Assembly (NCBI RefSeq): GCF_018403265.1 | Contig: NZ_BOSI01000002.1 | Span: forward strand, 620,001-684,000 | Direction of reading: 5' to 3' | Source of the DNA: Paenibacillus sp. J31TS4 | Lineage (GTDB): Bacteria; Bacillota; Bacilli; Paenibacillales; NBRC-103111 | DNA: 64,000 nucleotides | Shown: positions 46,068-55,643 of the stretch, in pieces | Numbering within the stretch: the stretch's first letter is position 1 | Layout: each line of letters begins with the position of its first letter | Position numbers and translations under genes: made by a program | The notes under the pieces: model-generated | What the model was told of the DNA's origin: nothing | The model's database searches: none | The model's input: the letters and a program-made list of their open reading frames with translations, nothing else

Positions 46068-46300
46068 CCCCACAAAGTGAAGGGAAGCTTCGAAGCCGAT
46101 TCCGATTACTTTGCGGGGGCCCCGGGAAACATGCCCCAAAAAGTGACGCTGGCCTCCGAAGCGAATTCCGGGTACTTTTCGGGGGCCCCCGAAATATTGA
46201 GCCCCACAAAGGGAAGGGAAGCTTCGAAGCCAATTCCGATTACTTTGCGGGGGCCCCAAAACACAGAGAACCCCAAAAAGTGATGCAGGGCTCCGAGACG
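46068..46300. repeat. Tandem hairpin repeat of about 67 bases after lepA
   Basis: Four units start CCCCACAAAG (46068), CCCCAAAAAG (46134), CCCCACAAAG (46202) and CCCCAAAAAG (46271, partial). Within each full unit the start pairs with its end (ACTTTGCGGGG or ACTTTTCGGGG). Units 1 and 3 are nearly identical, so the array is two copies of a dimer of about 134 bases. It fills most of the 354-base gap to hemW; no gene is seen there. Confidence 0.9.
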
Positions 46301-46414
46301 ATGATAATAGCGACCAAGGGCGGCCAGCCCTGGCTGAGTTAGACGAACGGCAGGCAAGCGGAAATCCGTTTGCCTGCCGTTCCCCCATTTTGCACCTGAG
46401 AGGAGGGGGCTTTC

Positions 46415-47584
46415 TTGCAACAACCAGCTCCCGTTTACACCGATCCGCGAACCGTCTATCTGCATATCCCGTTCTGCACGAACAAGTGCTACTACTGCGA
46501 CTTCAACTCTTACGTGCTGAAAGGCCAGCCGGTGCGCGACTATCTCGACGCGCTCGAGCGCGAGATGGAAGCGACGGTGAAGCGGACGCCGCCTGCTGCG
46601 ATCGAGACCTTTTTCGTGGGCGGAGGGACGCCCACTGTCCTGCTGCCCGACCAGATGGAACACTTTTTGAGGCTGGTCCGGACGTATTTTCCGGATCGTG
46701 CGGACGACTGCGAATTCACGATGGAAGCGAACCCCGGCACGACCGATCCCGAGAAGCTGGCCGCCATGTTCGAGGGAGGCGTCAACCGGATCAGCTTCGG
46801 TGTCCAGACGTTCGATCAGGGACTGCTGGAGCGGATCGGGCGCATCCATAACGTGGACGACGTCTACCGCAGCCTGGAGAACGCCCGCGCCGCCGGCTTC
46901 CGCAATCTATCCATCGACCTCATGTTCGGCCTGCCCGGCCAGACGATCGGCCAGATGGAGGACAGCCTGGACAAGGCGCTTCGGCTCGATCTGCAGCATT
47001 ATTCGATCTACGCGCTGAAGATCGAGGAGAACACCCTGTTCCATACGCTGTACGAACGCAACCAGCTGCCGCTCCCCGAAGAGGAGGACGAGCTCGGGAT
47101 GTACCTGCTGACGATGGAGAAGCTCAAGGCGAACGGCTACGCGCAGTACGAGATCAGCAACTTCGCCAAACCGGGCCGGGAAAGCCGCCACAATCTGGCG
47201 TATTGGCAGAACCGCAGCTATTATGGTCTGGGCGCAGGGGCCCACGGCTATATCGGAGGGCGCCGACATGTGAATATCAAAGGCATCACTCCTTTTATAG
47301 AAGCAACCCGGCAGGGGCTTCCCCGGCTGGAGGAGAATCCCGTGCCGCGGGAAGAGGCGATGGAGGATTTCATGATGGTCAGCCTCCGGGTGCTGGAGGG
47401 CGTGTCGGACGCGGATTTCCGCGCCCAGTTCGGCGTGTCGTTAACCGAGGTGTTTGGTTCTCTGCTGGACCGGCTGGCCGGAGAAGGACTGCTGGAGGCC
47501 GACGGATACCGATGGAAGCTGACGGAACGGGGCCTCTTGTTCGGTAACGAGGTTTTTGCCGAATTTATTGGAACTTTATCTTGA
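46415..47584 (+). CDS. hemW: Radical SAM heme chaperone HemW
   Basis: 389 residues. The radical SAM cluster is C21xxxC25xxC28 (CTNKCYYCDF) with GGGTPT; the HNLAYW block near 256 and ENTLFH are typical of HemW rather than of the true oxidase HemN. It delivers heme to membrane proteins. TTG at 46415 is the start, 7 bases after AGAGGAGGGG. Usually annotated hemN in older genomes; it precedes hrcA as in Bacillus. Confidence 0.93.
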   Translation: MQQPAPVYTDPRTVYLHIPFCTNKCYYCDFNSYVLKGQPVRDYLDALEREMEATVKRTPPAAIETFFVGGGTPTVLLPDQMEHFLRLVRTYFPDRADDCEFTMEANPGTTDPEKLAAMFEGGVNRISFGVQTFDQGLLERIGRIHNVDDVYRSLENARAAGFRNLSIDLMFGLPGQTIGQMEDSLDKALRLDLQHYSIYALKIEENTLFHTLYERNQLPLPEEEDELGMYLLTMEKLKANGYAQYEISNFAKPGRESRHNLAYWQNRSYYGLGAGAHGYIGGRRHVNIKGITPFIEATRQGLPRLEENPVPREEAMEDFMMVSLRVLEGVSDADFRAQFGVSLTEVFGSLLDRLAGEGLLEADGYRWKLTERGLLFGNEVFAEFIGTLS

Positions 47585-47609
47585 GTCCTTATGCGCTCTG
47601 TTGTATATT
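47581..47609 (+). promoter_or_regulatory. SigmaA promoter of the GNAT gene
   Basis: TTGAGT (47581-47586), 17 bases, TATATT (47604-47609), starting in the hemW stop region and 35 bases before the GNAT start. Confidence 0.65.
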
Positions 47610-47643
47610 TATACATGTTTACAAACAGGAGGCGGTGAGAACG

Positions 47644-48105
47644 ATGACTTTGGTTTCCAGACAGGCAGAGGAAAGAGATTTGGATGCGCTGCATGAGATC
47701 ATTCAAGGATACGCCGAGCAGGGAATCATGCTTCCGCGCTCGAAGGAGATGCTGAAGTATTCCCTGGTCGACTTCGTGGTGGTGGAGGACGACGGGCGTC
47801 TGATCGGCTGCGGCTCTCTCTGCCAGCTGGGACAGGACCTGGTCGAGATCCGCTCGCTCGGCATTACGGACGGTTACAAGGGGCGCGGCATAGGCCGCAT
47901 GCTCGTAGAGAAACTGGAAGAAGTGGCACGGACGAAGCAGATTCCCAAGATCATGGCGTTAACCTATGAAGTCGGGTTTTTCGAAAAAGTAGGTTACGAG
48001 GTTGTCCCGAAGGAGATTTTTCCGGAAAAAGTGTGGAAGGATTGCATCCACTGCAAAAAGCAGCATTGCTGCGACGAAATTGCCGTACTCAAACGCCTGG
48101 CTTAA
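47644..48105 (+). CDS. GNAT N-acetyltransferase, ArgA-like
   Basis: 153 residues. The acetyl-CoA site is GYKGRGIGRMLVEKLE near 78-93, and EIRSLGITDGYKG is the motif A strand. The overall pattern (YAEQGIMLPRSKEML, FFEKVGYEV, KVWKDCIHC) is that of short N-acetylglutamate synthases, with extra Cys residues (CIHCKKQHCC) at the end that could bind metal. AGGAGG precedes the ATG. Its role in arginine synthesis is an inference. Confidence 0.8.
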   Translation: MTLVSRQAEERDLDALHEIIQGYAEQGIMLPRSKEMLKYSLVDFVVVEDDGRLIGCGSLCQLGQDLVEIRSLGITDGYKGRGIGRMLVEKLEEVARTKQIPKIMALTYEVGFFEKVGYEVVPKEIFPEKVWKDCIHCKKQHCCDEIAVLKRLA

Positions 48106-48106
48106 C

Positions 48107-48136
48107 TTGACAACGGGCGTGGGGGTCTGGTATTTT
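48107..48136 (+). promoter_or_regulatory. SigmaA promoter of the hrcA-dnaK operon
   Basis: TTGACA (48107-48112), 18 bases, TATTTT (48131-48136). The CIRCE operator starts 12 bases later, covering the start of transcription. Confidence 0.75.
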
Positions 48137-48147
48137 TGTAGTAACGG

Positions 48148-48174
48148 TTAGCACTCATTAGAGAGGAGTGCTAA
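48148..48174 (+). promoter_or_regulatory. CIRCE operator (HrcA binding site)
   Basis: TTAGCACTC, nine bases, GAGTGCTAA: an exact CIRCE element. It sits between the promoter and hrcA, so HrcA should repress the whole operon including the archaeal-type chaperonin gene. Confidence 0.97.
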
Positions 48175-48230
48175 CGATGCGAAAGGCGTTATCGCTTTGA
48201 GCCTCGGGATGACTTCAGGAGGGGAATGTT

Positions 48231-49256
48231 ATGTTGACTGAGCGCCAACGCATGATTATGACGGCAATCGTAGACGATTATATCCGTTCCGCTGAGCCAG
48301 TCGGCTCCCGGAGCATATCGAAGCGCGGCGATATCGCCTTCAGTCCGGCTACCATCCGCAACGAGATGTCGGATCTGGAGGAGATGGGCTACCTCGAGCA
48401 GCCCCACACGTCCGCCGGGCGCATTCCTTCTAACAAGGGCTACCGGTATTATGTCGATCATCTGGTCAAATACGGAACCTTATCCGGCCACGAGCTGAAT
48501 GTGATGAAGGTTTTTTTTGCTGAAAAAATACAGGAGATGGAGCAGATTTTCCAGCAGATCGCTTCCGTGCTGTCCCACTTGACGAATTATACATCGATCG
48601 TGCTGGGGCCGGAGGTGTTCAGCGCCACTCTTAAGCATTTGCAGATCATTCCTCTCGACGAACAGTCGGGAGTCGCCATTATCGTGACGAATACGGGACA
48701 TGTCGAGAACAAGGTCATCCGGTTCCCGGAAGGAATCACGGCGGCCGACATTGAGAAGACGGTCCACATTCTGAACGCCAAGCTGAAGAACGTGCCGCTG
48801 CTCCAGCTGCGCGCGAGGCTGTACAACGAGATCAGCGAGGAGCTGACGCGTTACGTGAACGGCTGCGAGGAGCTCGTCAAGGCGCTCGAGACGGCGATCG
48901 ACACCGACGAACAGGACCGCATCTACATGAGCGGGACGACAAACATGCTGATTCAGCCGGAGTTCAAGGATGTCGACAAGCTCAAGCATCTGCTCGACCT
49001 GCTCGGCGAGACGCCGACGATCGCGCGGCTCTTGACGTCAATTCCGGAAGGCATTCAGGTCCGGATCGGCACGGAGAACAGTCTGGATGCGATCGCGGAC
49101 TGCAGCCTGATCACCGCCAGTTATTCGCTGGGCGGGCAGAACCTCGGCACGATCGGCATTCTGGGCCCGACCCGGATGGATTACGCTCGCGTGCTCAGCC
49201 TTCTGGACCATCTGTCCAAGGACATGGCCGTTCTGTTGGGCCGCTGGTACAAGTAA
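48231..49256 (+). CDS. hrcA: Heat-inducible transcription repressor HrcA
   Basis: 341 residues. N-terminal winged helix (MLTERQRMIMTAIVDDYIRSAEPVGSRS, FSPATIRNEMSDLEEMGYLEQPHTSAGRIPS), a GAF-like middle and the C-terminal IGILGPTRMDYARV block. It binds CIRCE and is normally kept active by GroEL. AGGAGG lies 10 bases before the ATG. First gene of the heat-shock operon and autorepressed through the CIRCE upstream. Confidence 0.97.
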   Translation: MLTERQRMIMTAIVDDYIRSAEPVGSRSISKRGDIAFSPATIRNEMSDLEEMGYLEQPHTSAGRIPSNKGYRYYVDHLVKYGTLSGHELNVMKVFFAEKIQEMEQIFQQIASVLSHLTNYTSIVLGPEVFSATLKHLQIIPLDEQSGVAIIVTNTGHVENKVIRFPEGITAADIEKTVHILNAKLKNVPLLQLRARLYNEISEELTRYVNGCEELVKALETAIDTDEQDRIYMSGTTNMLIQPEFKDVDKLKHLLDLLGETPTIARLLTSIPEGIQVRIGTENSLDAIADCSLITASYSLGGQNLGTIGILGPTRMDYARVLSLLDHLSKDMAVLLGRWYK

Positions 49257-49310
49257 GGAGCGGACACGTGCGACCGCGTCCGGCTTCCGACAAGCAAAGG
49301 AGCAGGGCAC

Positions 49311-50837
49311 ATGAGCCAACTGAAACAGAATCAGGCGGACGGCGACGAACGCCATTCGACGCTGCTGCATAACGCGGCGGCGATCCGTGCGATCTGCTCG
49401 GCCGTCGAAGGGACGCTCGGTCCGAAGGGACTCGATACGATGCTGGTCGGCGGCCAGGGCGACGTGCTCATCACGAACGACGGCGTGACCATCCTTGAGA
49501 AGATGGACGTCTCGCATCCGGCGGCCCGCCTCATGGTGCAGGTCGCCCGCGCCCAGCAGCAGCAGGTCGGAGACGGAACGACGACCGCCACAGTGCTCGC
49601 GGGAGCGCTCGTAGCCGAAGGCGTTGCCCACGTCCAAGAGGGCGTGCCTGTCGCCAAGGTGGCCGCCGGCATGCAGGAGGGCATCCGCCTCGCCGCCGAA
49701 GCGCTGGCCGCTCACGCGCGGCCGATTGAAGGGCCGGACGATCCGATGCTGTACCGGATCGCCTACGTGGCCGGCCGCGAGCACGCGGACATAGCCCGTC
49801 TCGTTACGGAGGGGGCCCGGCTGGTCGGCGAAGAGCGGCTGCGGGACCCCGGCTACCGGTTCGGCGACGCCGTCGTCTCCTCCGACAAAGGGCCGAGCGA
49901 GGTGTGGCCGGGCCTTCTCGTGCCGCGCAAGCCGGCGCCCGAGCTGTGGCGGCCCGATGCGGCCGGCGGCGCCGTGCTCGTGCTGCAGGACGCGCTCGAG
50001 CCGGAGCGGCCCGGCGACGAGACGCTCGGCACCGACGCCGGCGTCCGCCTGCTCCTCGAGCGGCGCGAGCAGTTCGCCGGGCAGCTCGAGCGGCTTGCCG
50101 AGCTGGGCGTCGGCCTCATCGCCACCGAGCGCGGAGCCGACGCCGAGGCGGAGCAGTTTTGCGCCGACCGCGGCATCCTGCTGCTGACGCGACTCACGCG
50201 GGCCGAGCTGCGCCGCATTGCCGCCTTCGCGGGCGCCATGCCGGTGCGCCGTGCCGCGCTGCGCAAGCAGCCGGACGAGCTCGCCCGGGTGCTCGGCCGC
50301 GCCGGGCATCTCGGCTACGACGAGGCGCAGGAGCGCGTCAAGCTCGGCGGCGGAGCAGGCAGCCCGGCGGTGTCGGTCGTCGTCGGCGCCAGCACGCGCG
50401 AGGTCGTCGGCGAGCGGGCACGGATCGCTGCCGACGCCGCCTCCGCCGTGCAGGCTGCCGTCCGCGGCGGCTATGTGCCGGGCGGTGGCTCGGTCGAGCT
50501 GGCCGTCGCCCGCGAGCTGGAACGCCGCCGCGAGACGATGCGCGGCATGGAGGCGTACGGCGTCGCGGCGGTCGCCAGGGCGCTTCGCAAGCCTCTTGCG
50601 CAGATGCTCGTCAATGCGGGCTTCCATCCGCTCGAGAAGCTGGAGCTGGTCAAAGCCTCCCAGCTGCAGAGCGGATCGGACGCGCTGGGTATCGACTGCG
50701 ATACGGGGGAGCTGCTCGACTGCCTCGCGGCACAGATCGTCGACCCGGCCCCCGTCAAGATTCACGCCGTTCAGGCGGCGGGGGAAGTGGCGGGTGCGGT
50801 TCTCCGCATCCATACCGTGGTCAAGATGAAAGGATAG
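49311..50837 (+). CDS. Group III (archaeal thermosome-like) chaperonin in the dnaK operon
   Basis: 508 residues, of the TCP-1/thermosome type and not GroEL. LGPKGLDTML (36-45), TNDGVTILEKMD (55-66) and GDGTTTAT (87-94) form the nucleotide site; Asp375, before YVPGGGSVELAVA (388-400), is where thermosomes keep the catalytic Asp. The end, GIDCDTGELLD ... IVDPAPVK, aligns with archaeal subunits. The apical part (195-320) is divergent and shorter but retains a helical stretch that could act as the built-in lid. It lies between hrcA and grpE under CIRCE. Such genes are known from Carboxydothermus and a few other Firmicutes; local GC is even higher than in the neighbours. Confidence 0.92.
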   Translation: MSQLKQNQADGDERHSTLLHNAAAIRAICSAVEGTLGPKGLDTMLVGGQGDVLITNDGVTILEKMDVSHPAARLMVQVARAQQQQVGDGTTTATVLAGALVAEGVAHVQEGVPVAKVAAGMQEGIRLAAEALAAHARPIEGPDDPMLYRIAYVAGREHADIARLVTEGARLVGEERLRDPGYRFGDAVVSSDKGPSEVWPGLLVPRKPAPELWRPDAAGGAVLVLQDALEPERPGDETLGTDAGVRLLLERREQFAGQLERLAELGVGLIATERGADAEAEQFCADRGILLLTRLTRAELRRIAAFAGAMPVRRAALRKQPDELARVLGRAGHLGYDEAQERVKLGGGAGSPAVSVVVGASTREVVGERARIAADAASAVQAAVRGGYVPGGGSVELAVARELERRRETMRGMEAYGVAAVARALRKPLAQMLVNAGFHPLEKLELVKASQLQSGSDALGIDCDTGELLDCLAAQIVDPAPVKIHAVQAAGEVAGAVLRIHTVVKMKG

Positions 50838-50935
50838 GGGCGGCGTCCCGACGGGATAAATCGCCGATTATTCAGGCACGCTACGAAATGGTTATAAGGA
50901 AAGAATGGAAGTCTACCAAGGAGGTGAACGTAACA

Positions 50936-51565
50936 GTGAATCCAAACGAAACGCAGGGAGCCGTGAATGAGGAGCAGAAGGCGGCATCCCGTGCGGAAGA
51001 GACCGAGACGGGAAAAGACGAAATCCGTGCGGAGGAATCCGCTGCCGAGGAGCAGGCTAGTGCGTCGGCTGACGCCTCCGAAGAGCAAGCAGACAGCGCC
51101 GAGACGATCGCCATGAAGCAGGAGATCGAGCGGCTGCAGCAGGAGCTGGAGGAGAGCCGCGGCAGATTGATTCGCGCCCAGGCGGACTTCGACAATTTCC
51201 GCAAGCGCACGCGCCTCGAGAAGGAGGACTTCGCGAAGTATGCGTCGTTCAAGCTGATCGAGCAGCTGCTGCCGGTCGTGGACAATTTTGACCGTGCCAT
51301 CCAGACGAGCCGCGAAACCCGCGACTTCGACGGCATGCTCAAAGGAGTCGAAATGACCTTCCGCCAGCTGGATCAAGTACTGGCCCAGGAGGGCCTGGCG
51401 GCTATGGACGCCATCGGCCAGCCGTTCGACCCGGACCGCCACCAGGCGATCATGCAGGTGGAATCCGACGAATACGAGGAAGGCATCGTGGTCGAGGAGA
51501 TCCAGAAAGGCTATATGCTGAAAGATAAAGTTCTCCGTCCCGCCATGGTCAAAGTGAGCGGATAG
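50936..51565 (+). CDS. grpE: Nucleotide exchange factor GrpE
   Basis: 209 residues. An acidic, disordered N-terminus (many Glu/Ala), then the long coiled coil (IERLQQELEESRGRLIRAQADFDNFRKRT) and the beta-wing domain ending KVLRPAMVKVSG. It releases ADP from DnaK. The start is GTG at 50936 with AAGGAGGTG nine bases before. The frame stays open back to 49904 through the chaperonin gene, but that is an effect of high GC. Confidence 0.95.
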   Translation: MNPNETQGAVNEEQKAASRAEETETGKDEIRAEESAAEEQASASADASEEQADSAETIAMKQEIERLQQELEESRGRLIRAQADFDNFRKRTRLEKEDFAKYASFKLIEQLLPVVDNFDRAIQTSRETRDFDGMLKGVEMTFRQLDQVLAQEGLAAMDAIGQPFDPDRHQAIMQVESDEYEEGIVVEEIQKGYMLKDKVLRPAMVKVSG

Positions 51566-51582
51566 GAGCTTTCCATACTTAA

Positions 51583-53496
<1,914 letters not shown>

Positions 53497-53532
53497 GACC
53501 AGACGACCAATCGAGCTGTTGTTCCGTTAAGG

Positions 53533-53567
53533 AAGGTCAAAGCCAGGGGAGCCCTGGCTTTGGCCTT
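53533..53567 (+). repeat. 16-bp hairpin between dnaK and dnaJ
   Basis: AAGGTCAAAGCCAGGG pairs with CCCTGGCTTTGGCCTT (one T:G) around a 3-base loop. No T run follows. It may lower read-through into dnaJ or mark a processing or stability site. Confidence 0.75.
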
Positions 53568-53671
53568 GCTTGGCGGCAGCAGGCAGCCGGTTTTGGGTAC
53601 CGGGAAAGCGGCTAACGCGGATCGAAGCGGCGGAACGCCTCGGTCTCCCGGATTCCTTAAGGGGTGAAACG

Positions 53672-54793
53672 GTGGATAAACGTGATTATTATGAAGTGCT
53701 CGGAGTAAGCCGGGAAGCGGCGCCCGAGGAAATCAAAAAATCGTTCCGCAAGCTGGCCCGCCAGTACCATCCGGACGTCAACAAGGAGCCGGATGCGGAG
53801 GCGAAGTTCAAGGAAGTCAAGGAAGCGTATGACGTGCTGAGCGACGAGCAGAAGCGCGCCCAATACGACCAGTTCGGCCATATCGACCCGAACCAGGGAC
53901 CAGGCGGCTTCGGCGGCGGGATGGACTTCGGCGGCTTCGGCGACATTTTCGACATGTTCTTCGGCGGAGGCGGCGGCGGACGTCGCAATCCGAATGCGCC
54001 GCAGCGAGGGAACGATCTGCAGTACGCGATGACGATCGAGTTCAAGGAAGCGGTGTTTGGCAAGGAAACCGACATCACCATTCCGCGGACCGAGGACTGC
54101 GATACGTGCCACGGTACGGGAGCCAAGCCCGGAACGCGGCCGGAGACGTGCTCCGTCTGCAAAGGCTCCGGCCAGCAGGAGGTCATACAGAACACGGCGT
54201 TCGGCCGGATCGTCAACCGGCGGGTGTGCAACCATTGCGGCGGCTCCGGCCAGATCATCCGCGACAAATGCGGAGACTGCCAAGGCACGGGCAAGGTGAA
54301 GCGCAGCCGGCGGATCCACGTGAAGATCCCGGCAGGGGTCGACGAAGGCGCCCAGCTCCGCGTATCCGGCGAAGGCGAGCCGGGATCCAAGGGAGGGCCG
54401 CCCGGCGATCTGTACATTGTCATCCGGGTGAAGCCGCACGAATTCTTTGAGCGGGACGGAGACGATATCTACTGCGAGGTGCCGCTGACGTTTGCACAGG
54501 CGGCTCTGGGAGACGAGATCGAAATTCCGACGCTGACCGAGAAGGTTAAGCTCAAGATTCCGGCGGGCACGCAGACGGATACTCATTTCCGGCTCAAAGG
54601 AAAGGGCGTACCGCGGCTGCGCGGATACGGCCAGGGCGACCAGCATGTCAAGGTCGTGGTCGTGACGCCGCGCAATCTGAGCGAGGATCAAAAATCGCTG
54701 CTTCGCGAGTTTTCGAATGCGAGCGGCGAGCATACGAACGAGCAGCACGAGTCGCTGTTCGATCGCATGAAACGAGCGTTTCGCGGCGACTGA
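53672..54793 (+). CDS. dnaJ: Chaperone DnaJ (Hsp40)
   Basis: 373 residues. J domain ([16 protein letters not shown]) with HPD at 33-35, Gly/Phe-rich region ([25 protein letters not shown]), four zinc repeats [24 protein letters not shown] and CGDCQGTG, then the C-terminal substrate domains. A full type I DnaJ. GTG at 53672 after AAGGGGTGA fixes the start; an upstream in-frame ATG would add 34 residues before the J domain. Last gene of the operon. Confidence 0.97.
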   Translation: MDKRDYYEVLGVSREAAPEEIKKSFRKLARQYHPDVNKEPDAEAKFKEVKEAYDVLSDEQKRAQYDQFGHIDPNQGPGGFGGGMDFGGFGDIFDMFFGGGGGGRRNPNAPQRGNDLQYAMTIEFKEAVFGKETDITIPRTEDCDTCHGTGAKPGTRPETCSVCKGSGQQEVIQNTAFGRIVNRRVCNHCGGSGQIIRDKCGDCQGTGKVKRSRRIHVKIPAGVDEGAQLRVSGEGEPGSKGGPPGDLYIVIRVKPHEFFERDGDDIYCEVPLTFAQAALGDEIEIPTLTEKVKLKIPAGTQTDTHFRLKGKGVPRLRGYGQGDQHVKVVVVTPRNLSEDQKSLLREFSNASGEHTNEQHESLFDRMKRAFRGD

Positions 54794-54820
54794 GGCGTAG
54801 CTTCCATCGCGGCAACAGGA

Positions 54821-54870
54821 AGTCCGGCATTCCGGGGAGAGGGTCTCTCTCACGGGATGCCGGACTTTTT
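54821..54870 (+). terminator. Terminator of the dnaK operon
   Basis: AGTCCGGCAT..CCGG pairs with CCGGG..ATGCCGGACT over about 14 bp, then TTTTT. Confidence 0.88.
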
Positions 54871-54924
54871 GTCGTTCTAGCTTCGTTTGGTGCAGCTCGA
54901 GTCTGCAATCCGTATCCTCCGGCT

Positions 54925-54954
54925 TACATAATTGGCGAATTCGGGCAAATACTA
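54925..54954 (+). promoter_or_regulatory. Possible forespore (sigmaF/G) promoter of the YfhD-like gene
   Basis: TACATA (54925-54930), 17 bases, AATACTA (54948-54954), close to the sigmaG boxes TGMATA and CATACTA. It lies 67 bases before the YfhD-like start. A motif match only. Confidence 0.4.
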
Positions 54955-55020
54955 AGGCATGGCAGCGGGGCCGGCAAGTGACGAACGGTCCGAATCTGGC
55001 TGACGGAGGGATACCAAACC

Positions 55021-55176
55021 ATGAAGAAGAATGGCAACGAGTGGCACGAGGAGGTCGGCAAGCTGCCGACGGCCCGCAGCGAGGATGTGGAATATGCGGA
55101 GGAGCTGGCGGACGCGGACGACCGGGAAGCCCAGGAGCGTGCAGACGCGGCGGAGGAAAGGGTGACGGGCGAATGA
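55021..55176 (+). CDS. YfhD-like small protein
   Basis: 51 residues, acidic and helical, rich in Glu/Ala/Asp. The block EDVEYAEELADADDREAQERADAAEERV is like the conserved part of the Bacillus YfhD family (VEFS-EELAD--D-EAQARA). The function is unknown. GGAGGG lies 9 bases before the ATG. The stop overlaps the next start (ATGA), so the two genes form an operon. Confidence 0.65.
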   Translation: MKKNGNEWHEEVGKLPTARSEDVEYAEELADADDREAQERADAAEERVTGE

Positions 55177-55544
55177 GCGAGCGGGCGATTCTGGCCTACT
55201 TCCACACCCCTGAACAGGCCGAAGCGGTGGCGGCCAAGCTGAAGGCGATGCGGGCCATTGATCTGCAGATCGACCGAATCAGCCGGTACCCGGGGGAAGC
55301 GGTCGACGAGCCGGTCAACCCGATTACCGGCAACATCACCAGCCTCGCGGGGCTGACGATGGATGCCGACATCTCGGAGCGCAGCGCCGGCATTCTGATG
55401 GCGGCCGACCCGAGCGCGAGCGGCATGAGCGACGGCGGCCAGGGCGGACCGACCGGGAGGGATATTCTCCTGACGGCGGTTATGGACGAGAGCACCTTTC
55501 ATCAGGCGCTCAAGCTGATTCGCGATAGCGGCGGCATGGCGTAG
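55173..55544 (+). CDS. Conserved hypothetical protein, ferredoxin-like fold likely
   Basis: 123 residues. It opens with a beta-alpha-beta pattern (AILAYFHTPEQAEAVAAKLKAMRAIDLQI), contains a Gly/Asp/Ser-rich loop in the middle (PSASGMSDGGQGGPTG) and ends with another strand-helix (LLTAVMDESTFHQALKLIRDSGG). No family was recognised; general-stress GsiB/YflT-like proteins start similarly. The start overlaps the YfhD-like stop by four bases, and a terminator follows. Confidence 0.7.
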   Translation: MSERAILAYFHTPEQAEAVAAKLKAMRAIDLQIDRISRYPGEAVDEPVNPITGNITSLAGLTMDADISERSAGILMAADPSASGMSDGGQGGPTGRDILLTAVMDESTFHQALKLIRDSGGMA

Positions 55545-55594
55545 CCGGCAGGACGGCAAGCGGACGCGGATACGCGCCGCAGCAAGCGTAAGAT

Positions 55595-55634
55595 AGCGGC
55601 AGCCCGTCTCGGGAGAGATGGGCTGCCGCTTTGT
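55595..55634. terminator. Terminator between convergent genes
   Basis: A 15-bp stem AGCGGCAGCCCGTCT / AGATGGGCTGCCGCT with a 6-base loop and TTTGTT behind. It separates the hypothetical gene from the minus-strand AraC gene. Confidence 0.75.
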
Positions 55635-55643
55635 TCGTTAAGG

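Noticed and set aside
36201-46300. CRISPR array among the intergenic repeats
   Set aside because: The repeats are head-to-tail without unique spacers, or are degenerate, and no cas gene is near.
49038-50813. Open frame of 591 codons on the minus strand opposite the chaperonin gene
   Set aside because: Composition-driven; no conserved motif, while the plus strand shows full thermosome motifs.
49904-50935. Possible 344-residue N-terminal extension of GrpE in the same frame
   Set aside because: The stretch lies wholly over the chaperonin gene in another frame, is almost pure Arg/Ala/Gly, and GrpE has its own GTG with AAGGAGGTG.
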